Shown: positions 8,781-18,055, counted from the first letter of the stretch. The stretch is 64,000 nt of DNA from Bacteroides bouchesdurhonensis (GCF_900155865.1 NZ_LT707006.1:2582577-2646576), one strand, 5' to 3'. A program made the numbers and translations. The notes: generated by a model not told the origin, from the sequence alone.

Positions 8781-9566
8781 ATGGAAATGCACAACAGAAA
8801 TCAGTCCGATTTGTTGCCATACGAAAAACTGGCAATACTGGGTATCGACCGTGAAAAGGCAGACAGTTTACCCATGAAAGTGAAGGAGAAGCTGATGGCA
8901 GGTGAAGTGACTCCCATCATGCAGGTATCCATCAACGCAAGGAACGGCAGCATCATCACCATGCCGATGAAACTTCAGATGACTACAGACAAAAACGGTG
9001 CTCCGGCTCTTATAGCTTATCCGGTACGTGCCGAACTGGACTGGGAACGCAACAAGATTCTCAACCTTACTCAGCAGGAGGCTGAACGTCTGGCCAAAGG
9101 TGAGGTAATACAGAAGGCGGTCAACGTAAACGGTGAAAAGACTCAGCAGTATCTGCAGCTTGATCCGGAAACGAAATCCGTCATTCACAGGCGTGTCACT
9201 GACATAAAGCTGGAGAAGCGTCTGAAGGACATGGAGAAGGTGAACGACATTGAACTGGGTATGCAGCAGAAGCAGCAGGTACGGGAGGGAAAACCTGTTG
9301 AACTGAATGTGGGCGGCGAGAAGGTTTCGGTCGGCATTGACCTGAAGGAGCAGCAGGGATTCAAGCTTATCAAGGGAGACATGAAGGAATGGGAAAGACA
9401 GCAGAAGCTCCACTATGATGAGATTCATCCTGAATACCTCGGCCTTGTCATGACTGACAAGAACCGTTGGGAGTATAAGAAGGTGGTGGACAGACAGTCC
9501 GTTGAGCGTGCCATTTCACTCTCTCCATCCCAGAAGGGAACAAAAGCAAACAGTCTTAAACTCTAA
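8781..9566 (+). CDS. DUF4099/DUF3945 domain protein
   Basis: A 261-residue protein of the DUF4099/DUF3945 type, common in Bacteroidetes conjugative elements and found as modules in very large polyvalent proteins that enter the recipient with the DNA. The N-terminal half (LLPYEKLAILGIDREKADSL) fits DUF4099. The middle repeats (LTQQEAERLAKGEVI, LEKRLKDMEKVNDIELG, VREGKPVELNVGGEKVSVGI) fit the DUF3945 unit, in which short gatekeeper-like phrases recur. The biochemical role is unknown; the context (next to MutS-like, ArdC and TOPRIM genes) points to protection or processing of transferred DNA. The gene is the first of a plus-strand run that continues to 18726. Confidence 0.8.
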   Translation: MEMHNRNQSDLLPYEKLAILGIDREKADSLPMKVKEKLMAGEVTPIMQVSINARNGSIITMPMKLQMTTDKNGAPALIAYPVRAELDWERNKILNLTQQEAERLAKGEVIQKAVNVNGEKTQQYLQLDPETKSVIHRRVTDIKLEKRLKDMEKVNDIELGMQQKQQVREGKPVELNVGGEKVSVGIDLKEQQGFKLIKGDMKEWERQQKLHYDEIHPEYLGLVMTDKNRWEYKKVVDRQSVERAISLSPSQKGTKANSLKL

Positions 9567-9577
9567 TACTGATTCCT

Positions 9578-10909
9578 ATGGCCAAAAAGACAGATTCAGA
9601 TAATGATACCGGTATCATCCGGCAGTTCAACGAACTGAAAAAGAAGCATCCGGATGCCATGCTGCTGTTCAGACGGAACAGTTTCTATGAACTCTATAAG
9701 CAGGATGCAGTCAAGGCTGCCACAGTGCTTGCCATCGAGATTGCAAATAGGATGCTGCCTGACTACAAGAGACCTGTAAAGGTTGCATCATTCCCACAAT
9801 CGGCACTTGACGTTTATCTGCCCAGACTGATACGTTCCGGAATCAGGGTTGCAATCTGTGATGCCTTGAACAGTTCTTTGAAGAAGAAGGCCGGACAGGA
9901 TAAAACTGAAATTAATGACAGAACCATTCAAAACAATACAGATATGGGAAAGAAGAAAAAGGAACAGGGTGCGCAGGAAGCTCCTGACAGAACAGTGGAG
10001 AACACTGTTGATGTAAAACCTGCAAGGGAAAAGAAGTCGAAGGCCAAAGTTGAAACCAAAGCTGAGACCAAAGCTGAAACCGGGACGGATAATGAGGTAA
10101 AGACCGAAAAGAAGGACGAACAGAAAACGGAAACAGCCCAGGAACGAAAGCCCCGTGAGCCGCAGATGGTGACTGCCAACGGTGAAAAGGTTACTCATGG
10201 TCATGCCTACCAGAGTACTACCAATCCTGCCGACTGGTACTTTACCGCAAAGATTGACGGACAGCAGCTCAAGCCGCAGAAGATGGATGCAGCCGACCTT
10301 GCTGCCTATCAGAACAAGGAAATGACGGTGCCGCAGCTGATGGAACGCTACTATCCGACAAAGCTGATGCCGAAGGTATCTGAGGAAGCCTTCCGTATGC
10401 CGATGGAGATTGCAGGACCGGACGGTTCCATAACCGTTAACAAGTTCAATGTCTATAAGGAGAAGGACGAGCAGCGTCCTGACTTTGGGAAATACAAGTT
10501 CTATGTTCAGGTTGGGGATACCAACATGTCTGCCGTGGCTTCACGCCAGGACCTGAATGCCTACTTCGACAGGGTGGCTACTCCAAACCAGCTTATTGAG
10601 AAGAACTTCGGGGAACGTCTGCATCTGAAATCCGCATACGAGAAATATCAGCTTCCTGAAGGTGTTGACCCCAAGGGTGTGCGTGTAGCCAAGGACAGGA
10701 ATGACAACAAGTGGAAAGTGTCGGTTGACCTCGGAGAGAAAGGACAGACTTCCCGGCATGAAATCTCCTTCGATGACGGCTATTCGCTTTTCAAGACCAA
10801 GACGGCCACAAGGGAACAGATTGCAGCCAAATATCTGAATACGGAGATAACCGGTATGCTTGCTGCCAACACCGCAAAGGTGGAGAAATCGGCTTCGATG
10901 AAAATGTAA
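9578..10909 (+). CDS. MutS domain I fused to DUF3945-like regions
   Basis: The first 100 residues match domain I of the mismatch repair protein MutS, the mismatch-recognition part (QFNELKKKHPDAMLLFRR then FYELYKQDAVKAATVLAIEI, then IRSGIRVAICDAL). The clamp, lever and ATPase domains of MutS are absent, so this is not a repair enzyme. A Lys/Glu/Thr-rich linker with repeated ETKAETKAET follows (about 130-195), then two DUF3945-like segments (about 200-430). The protein has 443 residues. Domain I alone may bind distorted or hemimethylated DNA, a use known from polyvalent proteins of conjugative elements and phages. It follows the preceding gene after 11 bases and is probably co-transcribed. Confidence 0.8.
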   Translation: MAKKTDSDNDTGIIRQFNELKKKHPDAMLLFRRNSFYELYKQDAVKAATVLAIEIANRMLPDYKRPVKVASFPQSALDVYLPRLIRSGIRVAICDALNSSLKKKAGQDKTEINDRTIQNNTDMGKKKKEQGAQEAPDRTVENTVDVKPAREKKSKAKVETKAETKAETGTDNEVKTEKKDEQKTETAQERKPREPQMVTANGEKVTHGHAYQSTTNPADWYFTAKIDGQQLKPQKMDAADLAAYQNKEMTVPQLMERYYPTKLMPKVSEEAFRMPMEIAGPDGSITVNKFNVYKEKDEQRPDFGKYKFYVQVGDTNMSAVASRQDLNAYFDRVATPNQLIEKNFGERLHLKSAYEKYQLPEGVDPKGVRVAKDRNDNKWKVSVDLGEKGQTSRHEISFDDGYSLFKTKTATREQIAAKYLNTEITGMLAANTAKVEKSASMKM

Positions 10910-10938
10910 CATAATCAGAAAACTAAAATACAAGTTAT

Positions 10939-11169
10939 ATGTCAGCTAAAATGAATCATGAGGAGCTTGTGGAGCTTCTGCAGGAGGGCAAAATCGGTTT
11001 CCTCCGCTTTGTTATGGACAGTGAGAATGCAGATGATTATCTGGAGTGGTGCCGTTCACACGGTACGGACCCTTCGGATGAATCGGCTGAGTTCTATGTG
11101 GAACAGACGGACATCGAGCAGATGGACCGTCAGGTAATGGATGACGACAGCTATGGCATCTGGAACTGA
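10939..11169 (+). CDS. Small acidic hypothetical protein
   Basis: A 76-residue protein with many Glu and Asp residues and no recognised family. It contains a short helical N-terminus (MNHEELVELLQEGKIGFLRF) and an acidic C-terminal tail. Its last 29 bases overlap the start of the ardC gene in another frame, which suggests translational coupling. Small acidic proteins in this position could act as DNA mimics or as chaperones for ArdC, but nothing in the sequence proves either. Confidence 0.65.
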   Translation: MSAKMNHEELVELLQEGKIGFLRFVMDSENADDYLEWCRSHGTDPSDESAEFYVEQTDIEQMDRQVMDDDSYGIWN

Positions 11170-11597
11170 CACTCAGGGAAACAGCGGACAGGCGGCCATA
11201 GACCGATTCGCTGCAATGATGATTGAGCGTATGCAGCAGATGAAGGATACCGGATGGAAACAGGGATGGATTGGCGGCGCATCGGGTTATGCCGGACTGC
11301 CGCAGAACGTGGGTGGCCGCAACTATTCAGGTTCCAATTCCTTCTTCCTTCAGATGCATACCGCAGCCATGAACTACCAGCTTCCGGTATATCTGACCTT
11401 CAAGCAGGCACATAACCTGAAGGCTCATGTCCTGAAGGGTGAAAAGGCCTTCCCGGTGGTGTATTGGGATATGATGATAAAGGACAGTCACGGCAAGAGG
11501 ATAAGCACGGAGGAATACCGTGCAATGAGCAAGGAAGAGAAGAAGGATGTGGATGTCATTCCTTTCATCAAGTCATTCCCGGTGTACAATGTGGCGC
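11141..11597 (+). CDS. ardC: ArdC-like antirestriction protein, exon 1 (N-terminal ssDNA-binding domain)
   Basis: First part of an ArdC-type antirestriction gene split by a group II intron. ArdC protects incoming single-stranded DNA from host restriction. The 152 codons here hold the ArdC N-terminal domain: RFAAMMIERMQQMKDTGWKQGW, GRNYSGSN, YLTFKQAHNL and HVLKGEKAFPVVYW are typical. The reading frame stops eight codons into the intron. If bases 11597 and 14098 are joined, the codon CAG forms and the protein reads VYNVA-Q-TNLAEVQPE, as expected for the family, giving 445 residues. The ATG at 11153 is a possible alternative start. Full function depends on splicing. Confidence 0.88.
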
Positions 11598-14097
11598 GTG
11601 CGTCCGTAATGGTCGCGTAATAAATATCTCGATAATAAGAGATTAGGTTAGTGTTCAAAGTTTAGAGATAAACAATAGACCTATCCCCGACTGACTTACT
11701 TGGAGAGGAAACTCAAAGAGAAACACAGCACGTCAGCAAAGCGATAAGTTAGCTAATTGCCAAGCTACGACTGAATTGCAAGGGGAAAGACAGATATGAG
11801 GATGAAGCCTGATTGGTTAAACGATAGTTCAGTGACACAAGTTGTAGTTGTGGCGGAAGGCAGTTACATACGTCATATCGTGGTACTACCGCCTATTGAG
11901 CCAAGGCGAGTAGCAAGAACAAACCATGACACGACCGCAGTAAGCGGAGAAAAGAACGAAAGTCGCATCCGACAATCTGTTACCAGACGTTATTACGTGA
12001 TTAAACGGAGATTACCTAAATCGGAACGCCGAAAAGCTATGAGGATTTGCCTCTGAATATCCGACAAGGTAACGGAACTCCCGTAGTAGTCCGAGCAAGG
12101 GAAAACCTTGTACATGGCGAAGGGGAGTAGTTAGTAACTTTAATACAAACAAAAGAAAACGAGAGATTCGTTATGAGAAATCCAGAGATTGTATTAAACA
12201 CATTATGCCAACACAGTAAGGTCTCGGACTATAAGTTTGAGCGACTGTACCGCATTCTGTTCAACAAAGAGATGTTTTGCATTGCCTATCAGCGCATTTA
12301 TGCAAAGCCAGGCAATATGATTCCAGGCACGGATGGTCAGACCATAGACCAAATGAGCATTGGAAGAATCGAACGTATCATCGAAACACTTAGGAATGAA
12401 TCCTACAAACCGAATCCTGCAAAAAGGGTGTATATACCAAAGAAGAATGGCAAGAAACGCCCTCTTGGTATACCATCCGTAGAGGATAAGCTTGTGCAAG
12501 AGGTAGTTCGGATGATTCTTGAAGCCATCTATGAGGGGCACTTTGAAAGCACCTCTCATGGTTTCAGGCCTCATAAGAGCTGCCACACCGCTCTGACAAG
12601 CATTCAAAGGACTTTTACAGGTGCAAAGTGGTTTATTGAGGGAGACATAAAAGGCTTCTTCGATAACATAGACCACGATGTACTTGTCAGCATTATGCGA
12701 GAGCGTATTGCAGATGAAAGGTTTCTTCGCCTTATCAGAAAGTTTCTCAAAGCAGGGTACATCGAAGACTGGAAGTACAACAACACGTATTCGGGAACTC
12801 CTCAAGGTGGAATAATCAGCCCAATTTTGGCAAATATCTATCTTGACAAATTCGACAAGTACATGAAAAAGTACATTTCACGATTTGACAAAGGGAAAGA
12901 AAGGTCTTATAACAAAGAATACTGTTGTCTCAACACGAAAACAGTAAACCTAAGAAAGAAATGGAAAGCGGAAACAGATGAAACTGTAAAAGCTGAATTA
13001 TTGACGAAAATAAAAGCCATGCAAGAAGAGAAAAACAAGATGCCATGCAGACTTCCAATGGATGAAAATTATCGGAGATTGAAATACGTGAGGTACGCAG
13101 ATGATTTTCTGATTGGAGTTATAGGGTCCAAAGCAGATTGTGAACAAATAAAGGCGGACATCACAGAGTATATGATGAGCAACCTTAAACTTGAACTTTC
13201 TGCCGAAAAGACACTCATAACCCATGCGAAAGAGAACGCAAAGTTCCTCGGTTTTGACATCACCGTCAGGACATTGGATGTGTTTAAAAGGAACAGCAAA
13301 GGAATCAAAAAACGAGAATTTGTTGGCAAGGTCATGCTTATGCTCTCTTCTGAAACTGTGAAACAGAAGCTTCTTAGTTACGATGCTGTAAAGTTTACGA
13401 ACGAAAACGGCAAAGATGTATGGAAGCCGAAATCACGGGAGAAAATGGTCGGTATGAAACCCGAAGACATCCTTGCACAATTCAACTTGGAAATCAAAGG
13501 CTTCTACAACTATTACTGCATAGCCAACAATGTTTCGTCAACATGTGCCGATTTCGGCTACATTATGGAGTATAGTCTTTATATGACTCTTGGTCAAAAA
13601 TTAAGAAGACATGTAGGGCAAATCAGAGACAAGTACCGTAAGGGCAAGAATTTTGGCATCCCATATAAGGATGCAAAAGGCAAAGAACGGTTCAGAATAC
13701 TCTATAAAGAGGGATTCAAACGTAAAAGCGCATTAACGGACGATTTTCTCGACCGTACCCCTTGCACTATGTATGTTCCCAAACCAAGCCTCGCAGAAAG
13801 GTTGAAACAACAAACCTGTGAAATGTGTGGTGCAACTGACACTAACGTCGTGATGCACCATATACGCACTCTTGTTGGGCTAAAGGGAGATACTCCATGG
13901 GGCAAGTTGATGTTGTCGAGACATCGTAAGACACTTGTAGTGTGTGAATCCTGTTATGCTAAAATACAGCTCAATGGAAAATAATGTGAGTTTACTAATG
14001 GAGAGCCGTATACATGGAGACATGTATGTACGGTTCGGGGGCAGGTACGGAGAAACCTACTGCCGAAAGGCAGAAAGGCACTCTGTACCGAGCCTAC
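11598..14097 (+). mobile_element. Complete group II intron inserted in ardC
   Basis: A self-splicing ribozyme and retroelement of 2500 bases. The 5' end reads GTGCG, the standard group II start. Domain V is at 14003-14036 (GAGCCGTA ... TACGGTTC with a short apical loop). Domain VI follows with a bulged A at about 14091, seven bases from the 3' end, which is where the branch point should be. The end is ...GCCTAC. Removing it restores the ardC reading frame exactly, which fixes both borders. Domains I-III occupy about 11598-12172 and hold no gene. The encoded maturase lies within domain IV. Structure and open frame look intact, so it may still splice and move. Confidence 0.93.
12173..13984 (+). 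CDS. ltrA: Group II intron reverse transcriptase/maturase with HNH endonuclease
   Basis: The intron-encoded protein helps the intron RNA fold and splice, and copies it into new DNA sites. The 603 residues show the RT fingers and palm (PGTDGQTIDQMS, KRPLGIPSVEDKLVQEVVR, SHGFRPHKSCHTAL, EGDIKGFFDNIDH, GTPQGGIISPILANIYLD) with the catalytic YADDF at about residue 307. A maturase X domain follows, then a C-terminal HNH/zinc region (CEMCGATDTNVVMHHI and later CESC). All expected catalytic residues are visible, so it looks functional. The ATG at 12173 is followed by a typical group II N-terminus. The exact class (chloroplast-like or other) cannot be fixed without a tree. Confidence 0.95.
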   Translation: MRNPEIVLNTLCQHSKVSDYKFERLYRILFNKEMFCIAYQRIYAKPGNMIPGTDGQTIDQMSIGRIERIIETLRNESYKPNPAKRVYIPKKNGKKRPLGIPSVEDKLVQEVVRMILEAIYEGHFESTSHGFRPHKSCHTALTSIQRTFTGAKWFIEGDIKGFFDNIDHDVLVSIMRERIADERFLRLIRKFLKAGYIEDWKYNNTYSGTPQGGIISPILANIYLDKFDKYMKKYISRFDKGKERSYNKEYCCLNTKTVNLRKKWKAETDETVKAELLTKIKAMQEEKNKMPCRLPMDENYRRLKYVRYADDFLIGVIGSKADCEQIKADITEYMMSNLKLELSAEKTLITHAKENAKFLGFDITVRTLDVFKRNSKGIKKREFVGKVMLMLSSETVKQKLLSYDAVKFTNENGKDVWKPKSREKMVGMKPEDILAQFNLEIKGFYNYYCIANNVSSTCADFGYIMEYSLYMTLGQKLRRHVGQIRDKYRKGKNFGIPYKDAKGKERFRILYKEGFKRKSALTDDFLDRTPCTMYVPKPSLAERLKQQTCEMCGATDTNVVMHHIRTLVGLKGDTPWGKLMLSRHRKTLVVCESCYAKIQLNGK

Positions 14098-14978
14098 AGA
14101 CCAACTTAGCCGAAGTACAGCCGGAGAGGATACAGAAACTCATGGACAGGTTCAAAGTTCCGGAACTTAGGGATACGGAAGGTATGTACACCCATGCCGC
14201 ACTCGACCGTATGGTAGAGACGCAGCAGTGGCTATGTCCGATACGTGCCGATAAGCGTGAGAACGGTGCCTATTATTCTCCCTCAAAGGATATTGTAGTG
14301 CTGCCCATGAAGGCGCAGTTCAATATCGGTGATTCTCCGGAAGAAACCTACCGTGGTGGAATGGAGTATTATTCTACCATGCTCCATGAAATGACTCACT
14401 CCACCATGACACCGGAGCGTCTGAACAGGGAGATGGGCGGCAGGTTCGGTGACCCGAAATATGCCAAGGAGGAGCTGGTGGCGGAACTTACGGCTGCCAT
14501 GATCAGCCATTCCATGGGCTTTGATTCCAGGATAACGGACAACTCGGCTGCCTATCTGGACTCATGGATTGGTGTACTGAAACAGGAACCGAAGTTTATC
14601 GTATCAGTCATGGCTGACGTGAACAAAGCTTCCGACCTGATTCTTGACCATGTGGATAAACAGCGTCTGGCTCTCGGCGAACAGCCTTATCTGGCAAAGA
14701 ATGACCCGCTGACTTCAATGAGTGCTGACGAAGAGAAATCTTTCAAGAATGCGGCCATTGTCAAGACCCGTTCCGGAGACTATGCTATCCGTGCGTCATA
14801 CGATGGTGTGGAGCTGGGGCTGAAGAAGGTTTCCAGGGAAACGGCCAAAACATTCTTCCAGCTTACGGACTGGAAGGACAAGGAGGCTTTCCTGAACATG
14901 ACGGCACGGAAGACATACGAACCGGAGATTACTATGATGAGCAGGAATCGGAATGCCGGTACAGGACTTGGTATATGA
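14098..14978 (+). CDS. ardC: ArdC-like antirestriction protein, exon 2 (zincin metallopeptidase domain)
   Basis: Second part of the split ardC gene, from the 3' intron border to the stop. It encodes the C-terminal metallopeptidase-like domain: MLHEMTHSTM supplies the HExxH-type zinc motif in the form H-E-M-T-H, and KEELVAELTAAMIS supplies the third ligand glutamate. This domain is typical of ArdC homologues in Bacteroidetes elements. The region before it (LAEVQPERIQKLMDRF) joins directly to exon 1. An unspliced reading frame starting inside the intron at 13944 also runs into this exon, but its first 50 codons overlap intron domains and are unlikely to be protein. The gene ends 29 bases before the TOPRIM gene. 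Confidence 0.88.
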
Positions 14979-15007
14979 AATCTGTATAACATCTTAAATC
15001 GGAAAGC

Positions 15008-16195
15008 ATGAGTGACTACAAGGTTAATTTCAGGGAAATGAAATCCCGTGTGGGGATTGATGACATTGCATATGCTCTGGGATACCGTCTGGACAGGAAA
15101 GCCGGTATCGGACGTTACATCGAGCTGGTACTCGGTGAAGGTGGTAACAAAAGGGATACGCTGATTGTCAGCCATCCGAACGACAAGGCGGCACAGACCT
15201 TCTTCCGCCGTGATGGTTCCAAGGGCGATGTGGTGACACTCATACGTGAGAATCTGTCTTCCTTTACCATTTCGGGAAAGGATGAATGGCAGAAGATAGC
15301 CAAGGTCATGGCACGCTTTGCCAACATGCCGGAACCGGAATACAGGGAGGACAGGGAGTATGTTAAATCGGCAGGAAAATCATCCGGTGTGTTTGACGCT
15401 TCCAGATATGAGGTGAAGCCGGTTGATACCGAAAAAATACCGGGACTGTTCTTCCGGCGCGGACTGTCCAAAGCGACCGTTACGGTTCTTTCACCCTTTA
15501 TTTCCCTTATAAGGGACAGGAACAACGGAAAGTTTGAAGGCTACAATATCGGATTCCCATATACTGACGGAAAGGGAAATGAAGTCAGGGGGTATGAAAT
15601 CAGAGGACATGGCGGTTACAAGTCGAAGGCTGCCGGTACGGATTCGTCATCTTCGGCATGGGTGGCTGTTCCTTCGGGTATCAGTCCGGACAATGTTAGA
15701 AGCGTGTTCTTCTGTGAATCGGCTTTTGATGCCATGGCCTTCTACCAGATGAACCGGATACAGATTGGGGACAGTGCGGCTCTGGTTTCACTGGGCGGCA
15801 CATTTTCCGACCGGCAGATAACCGGAGTCATGGAACGGTTTCCCAATGCACGTGCCTTCGACTGTTTTGACAACGACCTGGCCGGGCGAATATACGGACT
15901 GCGCATGATGGCCCTGCAGGAAGGCATTCAGATGAAGATAAGCAGGACTGACGGCGGCATCCGGATTGAAACGAAGGGAAAGGTATTCGAGCCTGACATG
16001 GAGCGTCCCCTACTGGCCCAGGTTGCCAGGCAGCTGAACATCCGGTACCGTATGGGACAGTGGCTTCCTCCGAAGGCTTTCAAGGACTGGAACGACTGTC
16101 TGCTGAACAGGCCGATGGAGCCGGTGATTTTACCTCATAAGGAGGAACGTGAACAGAATCTGAGTGAACAAAGGAATAAAGGACGTAAAATCTAA
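15008..16195 (+). CDS. TOPRIM domain protein with DUF3991-like N-terminus
   Basis: A 395-residue protein with a primase-like N-terminal region (DIAYALGYRLDRKAG; ERDTL-like core; FFRRDGSKGDVVTLI) that resembles the zinc-free DUF3991 module, and a TOPRIM domain in the middle. The latter shows VFFCESAFDAMAFY (Glu of the first metal site) and AFDCFDNDLAGRIYGL (the DxD-like second site). Such proteins are common in conjugative elements and are thought to act as primase or nickase-like helpers when single-stranded DNA enters the recipient. No helicase domain is present. The gene follows ardC and precedes the TraI-like gene by 5 bases; all probably belong to one transcript. Confidence 0.8.
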   Translation: MSDYKVNFREMKSRVGIDDIAYALGYRLDRKAGIGRYIELVLGEGGNKRDTLIVSHPNDKAAQTFFRRDGSKGDVVTLIRENLSSFTISGKDEWQKIAKVMARFANMPEPEYREDREYVKSAGKSSGVFDASRYEVKPVDTEKIPGLFFRRGLSKATVTVLSPFISLIRDRNNGKFEGYNIGFPYTDGKGNEVRGYEIRGHGGYKSKAAGTDSSSSAWVAVPSGISPDNVRSVFFCESAFDAMAFYQMNRIQIGDSAALVSLGGTFSDRQITGVMERFPNARAFDCFDNDLAGRIYGLRMMALQEGIQMKISRTDGGIRIETKGKVFEPDMERPLLAQVARQLNIRYRMGQWLPPKAFKDWNDCLLNRPMEPVILPHKEEREQNLSEQRNKGRKI

Positions 16196-16200
16196 ATGAG

Positions 16201-16941
16201 ATGGACAGAATCAAGTTAAGAATAACGGTAGTGATTGCTTTGGCGGTTTTTCTGCTGAAAGGTACGGACACTTTTGCACAACAGACAGACCCGACTCTGA
16301 CGGGTGCTGTCTTTGCACAGACTTCCACTCTGAAGAATATCTATGACAAGCGTCAGAAGGCTCATGAGAAAATCATTGCTGCCGAGACTGCCGTAACGGT
16401 CGCTCTCGACAGGGTACACAGTGTGGAGGAGAAGATGCTGGAATATCTTTCCAATGCACAGGGTGCCATGCAGAATCTCTATCAGATTAAGCGTGCCGGG
16501 GAACTGGTGGCCACGGAGATACCTCAGAACTGCAGCCTGCTGCTCAAATCGGTCGGCAGTAACCTGAAGGGAACGGCAATTGCTGCAATCGTCTCGGACG
16601 AGCTGGCTGATGCCGCAACCCAGATGGCTGCGCTTTATCCGTTCATGAAGCAACTGGTGACTTCCGGAAGCTATGATACAGGCGGTTCTGACGGAGGCAA
16701 GGAGAAGCACAAGGTAAACCTGCTCAGTTCTTCCGAACGGTACTACATAGCAAACGAGGTACTGACCAGACTGGAGGCTGTCAATACCGACCTTTTTATC
16801 CTGGCATGGCAGGTACGCACACTCTCATGGAACGACCTCTGGTTCTCTCTTGACCCGGAAGGATGGGCAAGCGTGATGTCCGGCAAGAACATAATAGGTG
16901 GAATCGTTGCGGACTGGAACCGGGGATTCTCATTCAATTAA
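16201..16941 (+). CDS. Secreted protein related to the TraI-like gene of the transfer operon
   Basis: A 246-residue exported protein with an N-terminal signal peptide (about residues 1-26, ending TDTFAQ). The C-terminal motif LDPEGWASVM ... IVADWNRGF matches the C-terminus of the ICE-2 transfer gene at 52882-53622 (IDPEGWANIM ... LVMDWNRLV), which has the same length. The helical middle also has the same layout. It is therefore probably a periplasmic conjugation protein related to the DUF4141/TrbJ-like group, lying outside the main transfer operon in ICE-1. The role is inferred from this resemblance only. Confidence 0.7.
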   Translation: MDRIKLRITVVIALAVFLLKGTDTFAQQTDPTLTGAVFAQTSTLKNIYDKRQKAHEKIIAAETAVTVALDRVHSVEEKMLEYLSNAQGAMQNLYQIKRAGELVATEIPQNCSLLLKSVGSNLKGTAIAAIVSDELADAATQMAALYPFMKQLVTSGSYDTGGSDGGKEKHKVNLLSSSERYYIANEVLTRLEAVNTDLFILAWQVRTLSWNDLWFSLDPEGWASVMSGKNIIGGIVADWNRGFSFN

Positions 16942-16967
16942 TTCAAACAATGTAACTTATCAGGAAT

Positions 16968-17513
16968 ATGGATTCAGAAAAGAAGATTATAGGACGCTGT
17001 CCGTTCTGCGGCGGCAACGTGGTGAAGACCTGCAAGGGGTATCGCTGCGAAAACAACACAGGTGAGCATCCTTCTTGTGTGCTCAACATCAATGCCATCA
17101 TCGGCAACCGGAAAATGAATGACGGGGAGATTGCCGAATTTCTGGAGAAACGCCATATCCTTCTGGACGGCTTTGCCACCAAGGAAGGAAAGACTTTCCC
17201 GACAGTTCTGGAACTTGCTGATGACGGTGTAGTCAATATGCAGTCTGTTATCGGCAGGTGTCCGCACTGCGGCGGCGAGGTACGTGTGGGAACAAGGGCT
17301 TTCAACTGTTCCAACTACAGCAATCAGGAAGCACCGTGTTCATTCGCCATCTGGAGGAATATAGGAGGCCATCAGCTGACACTGGAAGAGGCGAAGGAAC
17401 TTTGTGAGAAGAACATTACTTCATCCGAACTGGAGATGTACCGGGAGGACGGTTCCATTTACCGCAAGCGTCTCGGTCTGGCTCCGGACAAACTTCAAAT
17501 CGTAAAGATATGA
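16968..17513 (+). CDS. Zinc-ribbon protein resembling topoisomerase C-terminal repeats
   Basis: A 181-residue protein with two similar cysteine clusters: GRCPFCGGNVVKTCKGYRC near the N-terminus and GRCPHCGGEVRVGTRAFNC near residue 90. Each has the form CPxCGGxV-x(8-10)-C-x(n)-C, like the topoisomerase IA C4 zinc ribbons and the C-terminal repeats of topoisomerase III homologues in Bacteroides elements. No catalytic toprim or tyrosine domain is present, so it may bind single-stranded DNA or help a topoisomerase encoded elsewhere. The last four bases overlap the next gene (ATGA), a sign of coupling. Confidence 0.7.
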   Translation: MDSEKKIIGRCPFCGGNVVKTCKGYRCENNTGEHPSCVLNINAIIGNRKMNDGEIAEFLEKRHILLDGFATKEGKTFPTVLELADDGVVNMQSVIGRCPHCGGEVRVGTRAFNCSNYSNQEAPCSFAIWRNIGGHQLTLEEAKELCEKNITSSELEMYREDGSIYRKRLGLAPDKLQIVKI

Positions 17514-18055
17514 AACAGGGAAAGAAACTATTGATACTGCCTGCAGTGGCAGTTCTGCTCGGAATGGGAAGTGCCTGTTCCGGCAACAGCGAGAATAAGG
17601 CTCAGGATATGGCAAGAAAGGCACTGATGGCTTCGGTGGATAACCCGGAAGCTGTAAAGATTGTCGGTATCAGCAAACCTGACTCTGTATTTGGCCGTGA
17701 GTATGTTACCATGGAGGAGAAGATGGCTCTTTCTGTGGCCATGATGAAAATCAGCCGCAGGTTTATGGAGGATACGGATTTTGATAATCCGGATTCAGAA
17801 TGTCACGGGATGTCCGGAAAGATGAAACGTCAGATGGATGCCATGACGGCACTCCGCTCTCTGATGGTTACGGGGGAACTGAAGCCTGCAGGTGATGAAG
17901 CCAGCCATGAACGCAAGCCGTTCAGCGGCTGGAAGGTAAAGATAGAATATGAAGCCACTGATTCTGACGGACAGCCATACCGTTCTGAATACTGGTTCAT
18001 TATGGACAAGGAAGCGCAATGTGTAATCAGGTCATTTGAAATTCCACTGTTATGA
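17510..18055 (+). CDS. Predicted lipoprotein, unknown function
   Basis: A 181-residue protein with a lipoprotein signal (LLGMGSACSG, Cys near residue 23), so it is likely anchored in a membrane on the periplasmic or outer side. The mature part begins with a charged helical stretch (NSENKAQDMARKALMASV), and the C-terminal half looks like a small beta domain (FSGWKVKIEYEATDSDGQ; YWFIMDKEAQCVIRSFEI). I do not recognise the family. It overlaps the genes before and after by four bases each (ATGA), so all three are made together. A role at the surface of the mating pair or in entry exclusion is possible but unproven. Confidence 0.65.
   Translation: MKQGKKLLILPAVAVLLGMGSACSGNSENKAQDMARKALMASVDNPEAVKIVGISKPDSVFGREYVTMEEKMALSVAMMKISRRFMEDTDFDNPDSECHGMSGKMKRQMDAMTALRSLMVTGELKPAGDEASHERKPFSGWKVKIEYEATDSDGQPYRSEYWFIMDKEAQCVIRSFEIPLL

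Noticed and set aside
9578-10909. Full DNA mismatch repair protein MutS
   Set aside because: Only domain I is present; the ATPase and clamp domains are missing.
11796-12056. Small open frame in the 5' part of the intron
   Set aside because: It lies within ribozyme domains I-III, where structure explains the sequence; no protein family is recognised.
13944-14100. In-frame extension of ardC exon 2 into the intron
   Set aside because: It overlaps domains IV-VI of the intron and the maturase end; splicing gives a better start for the exon.
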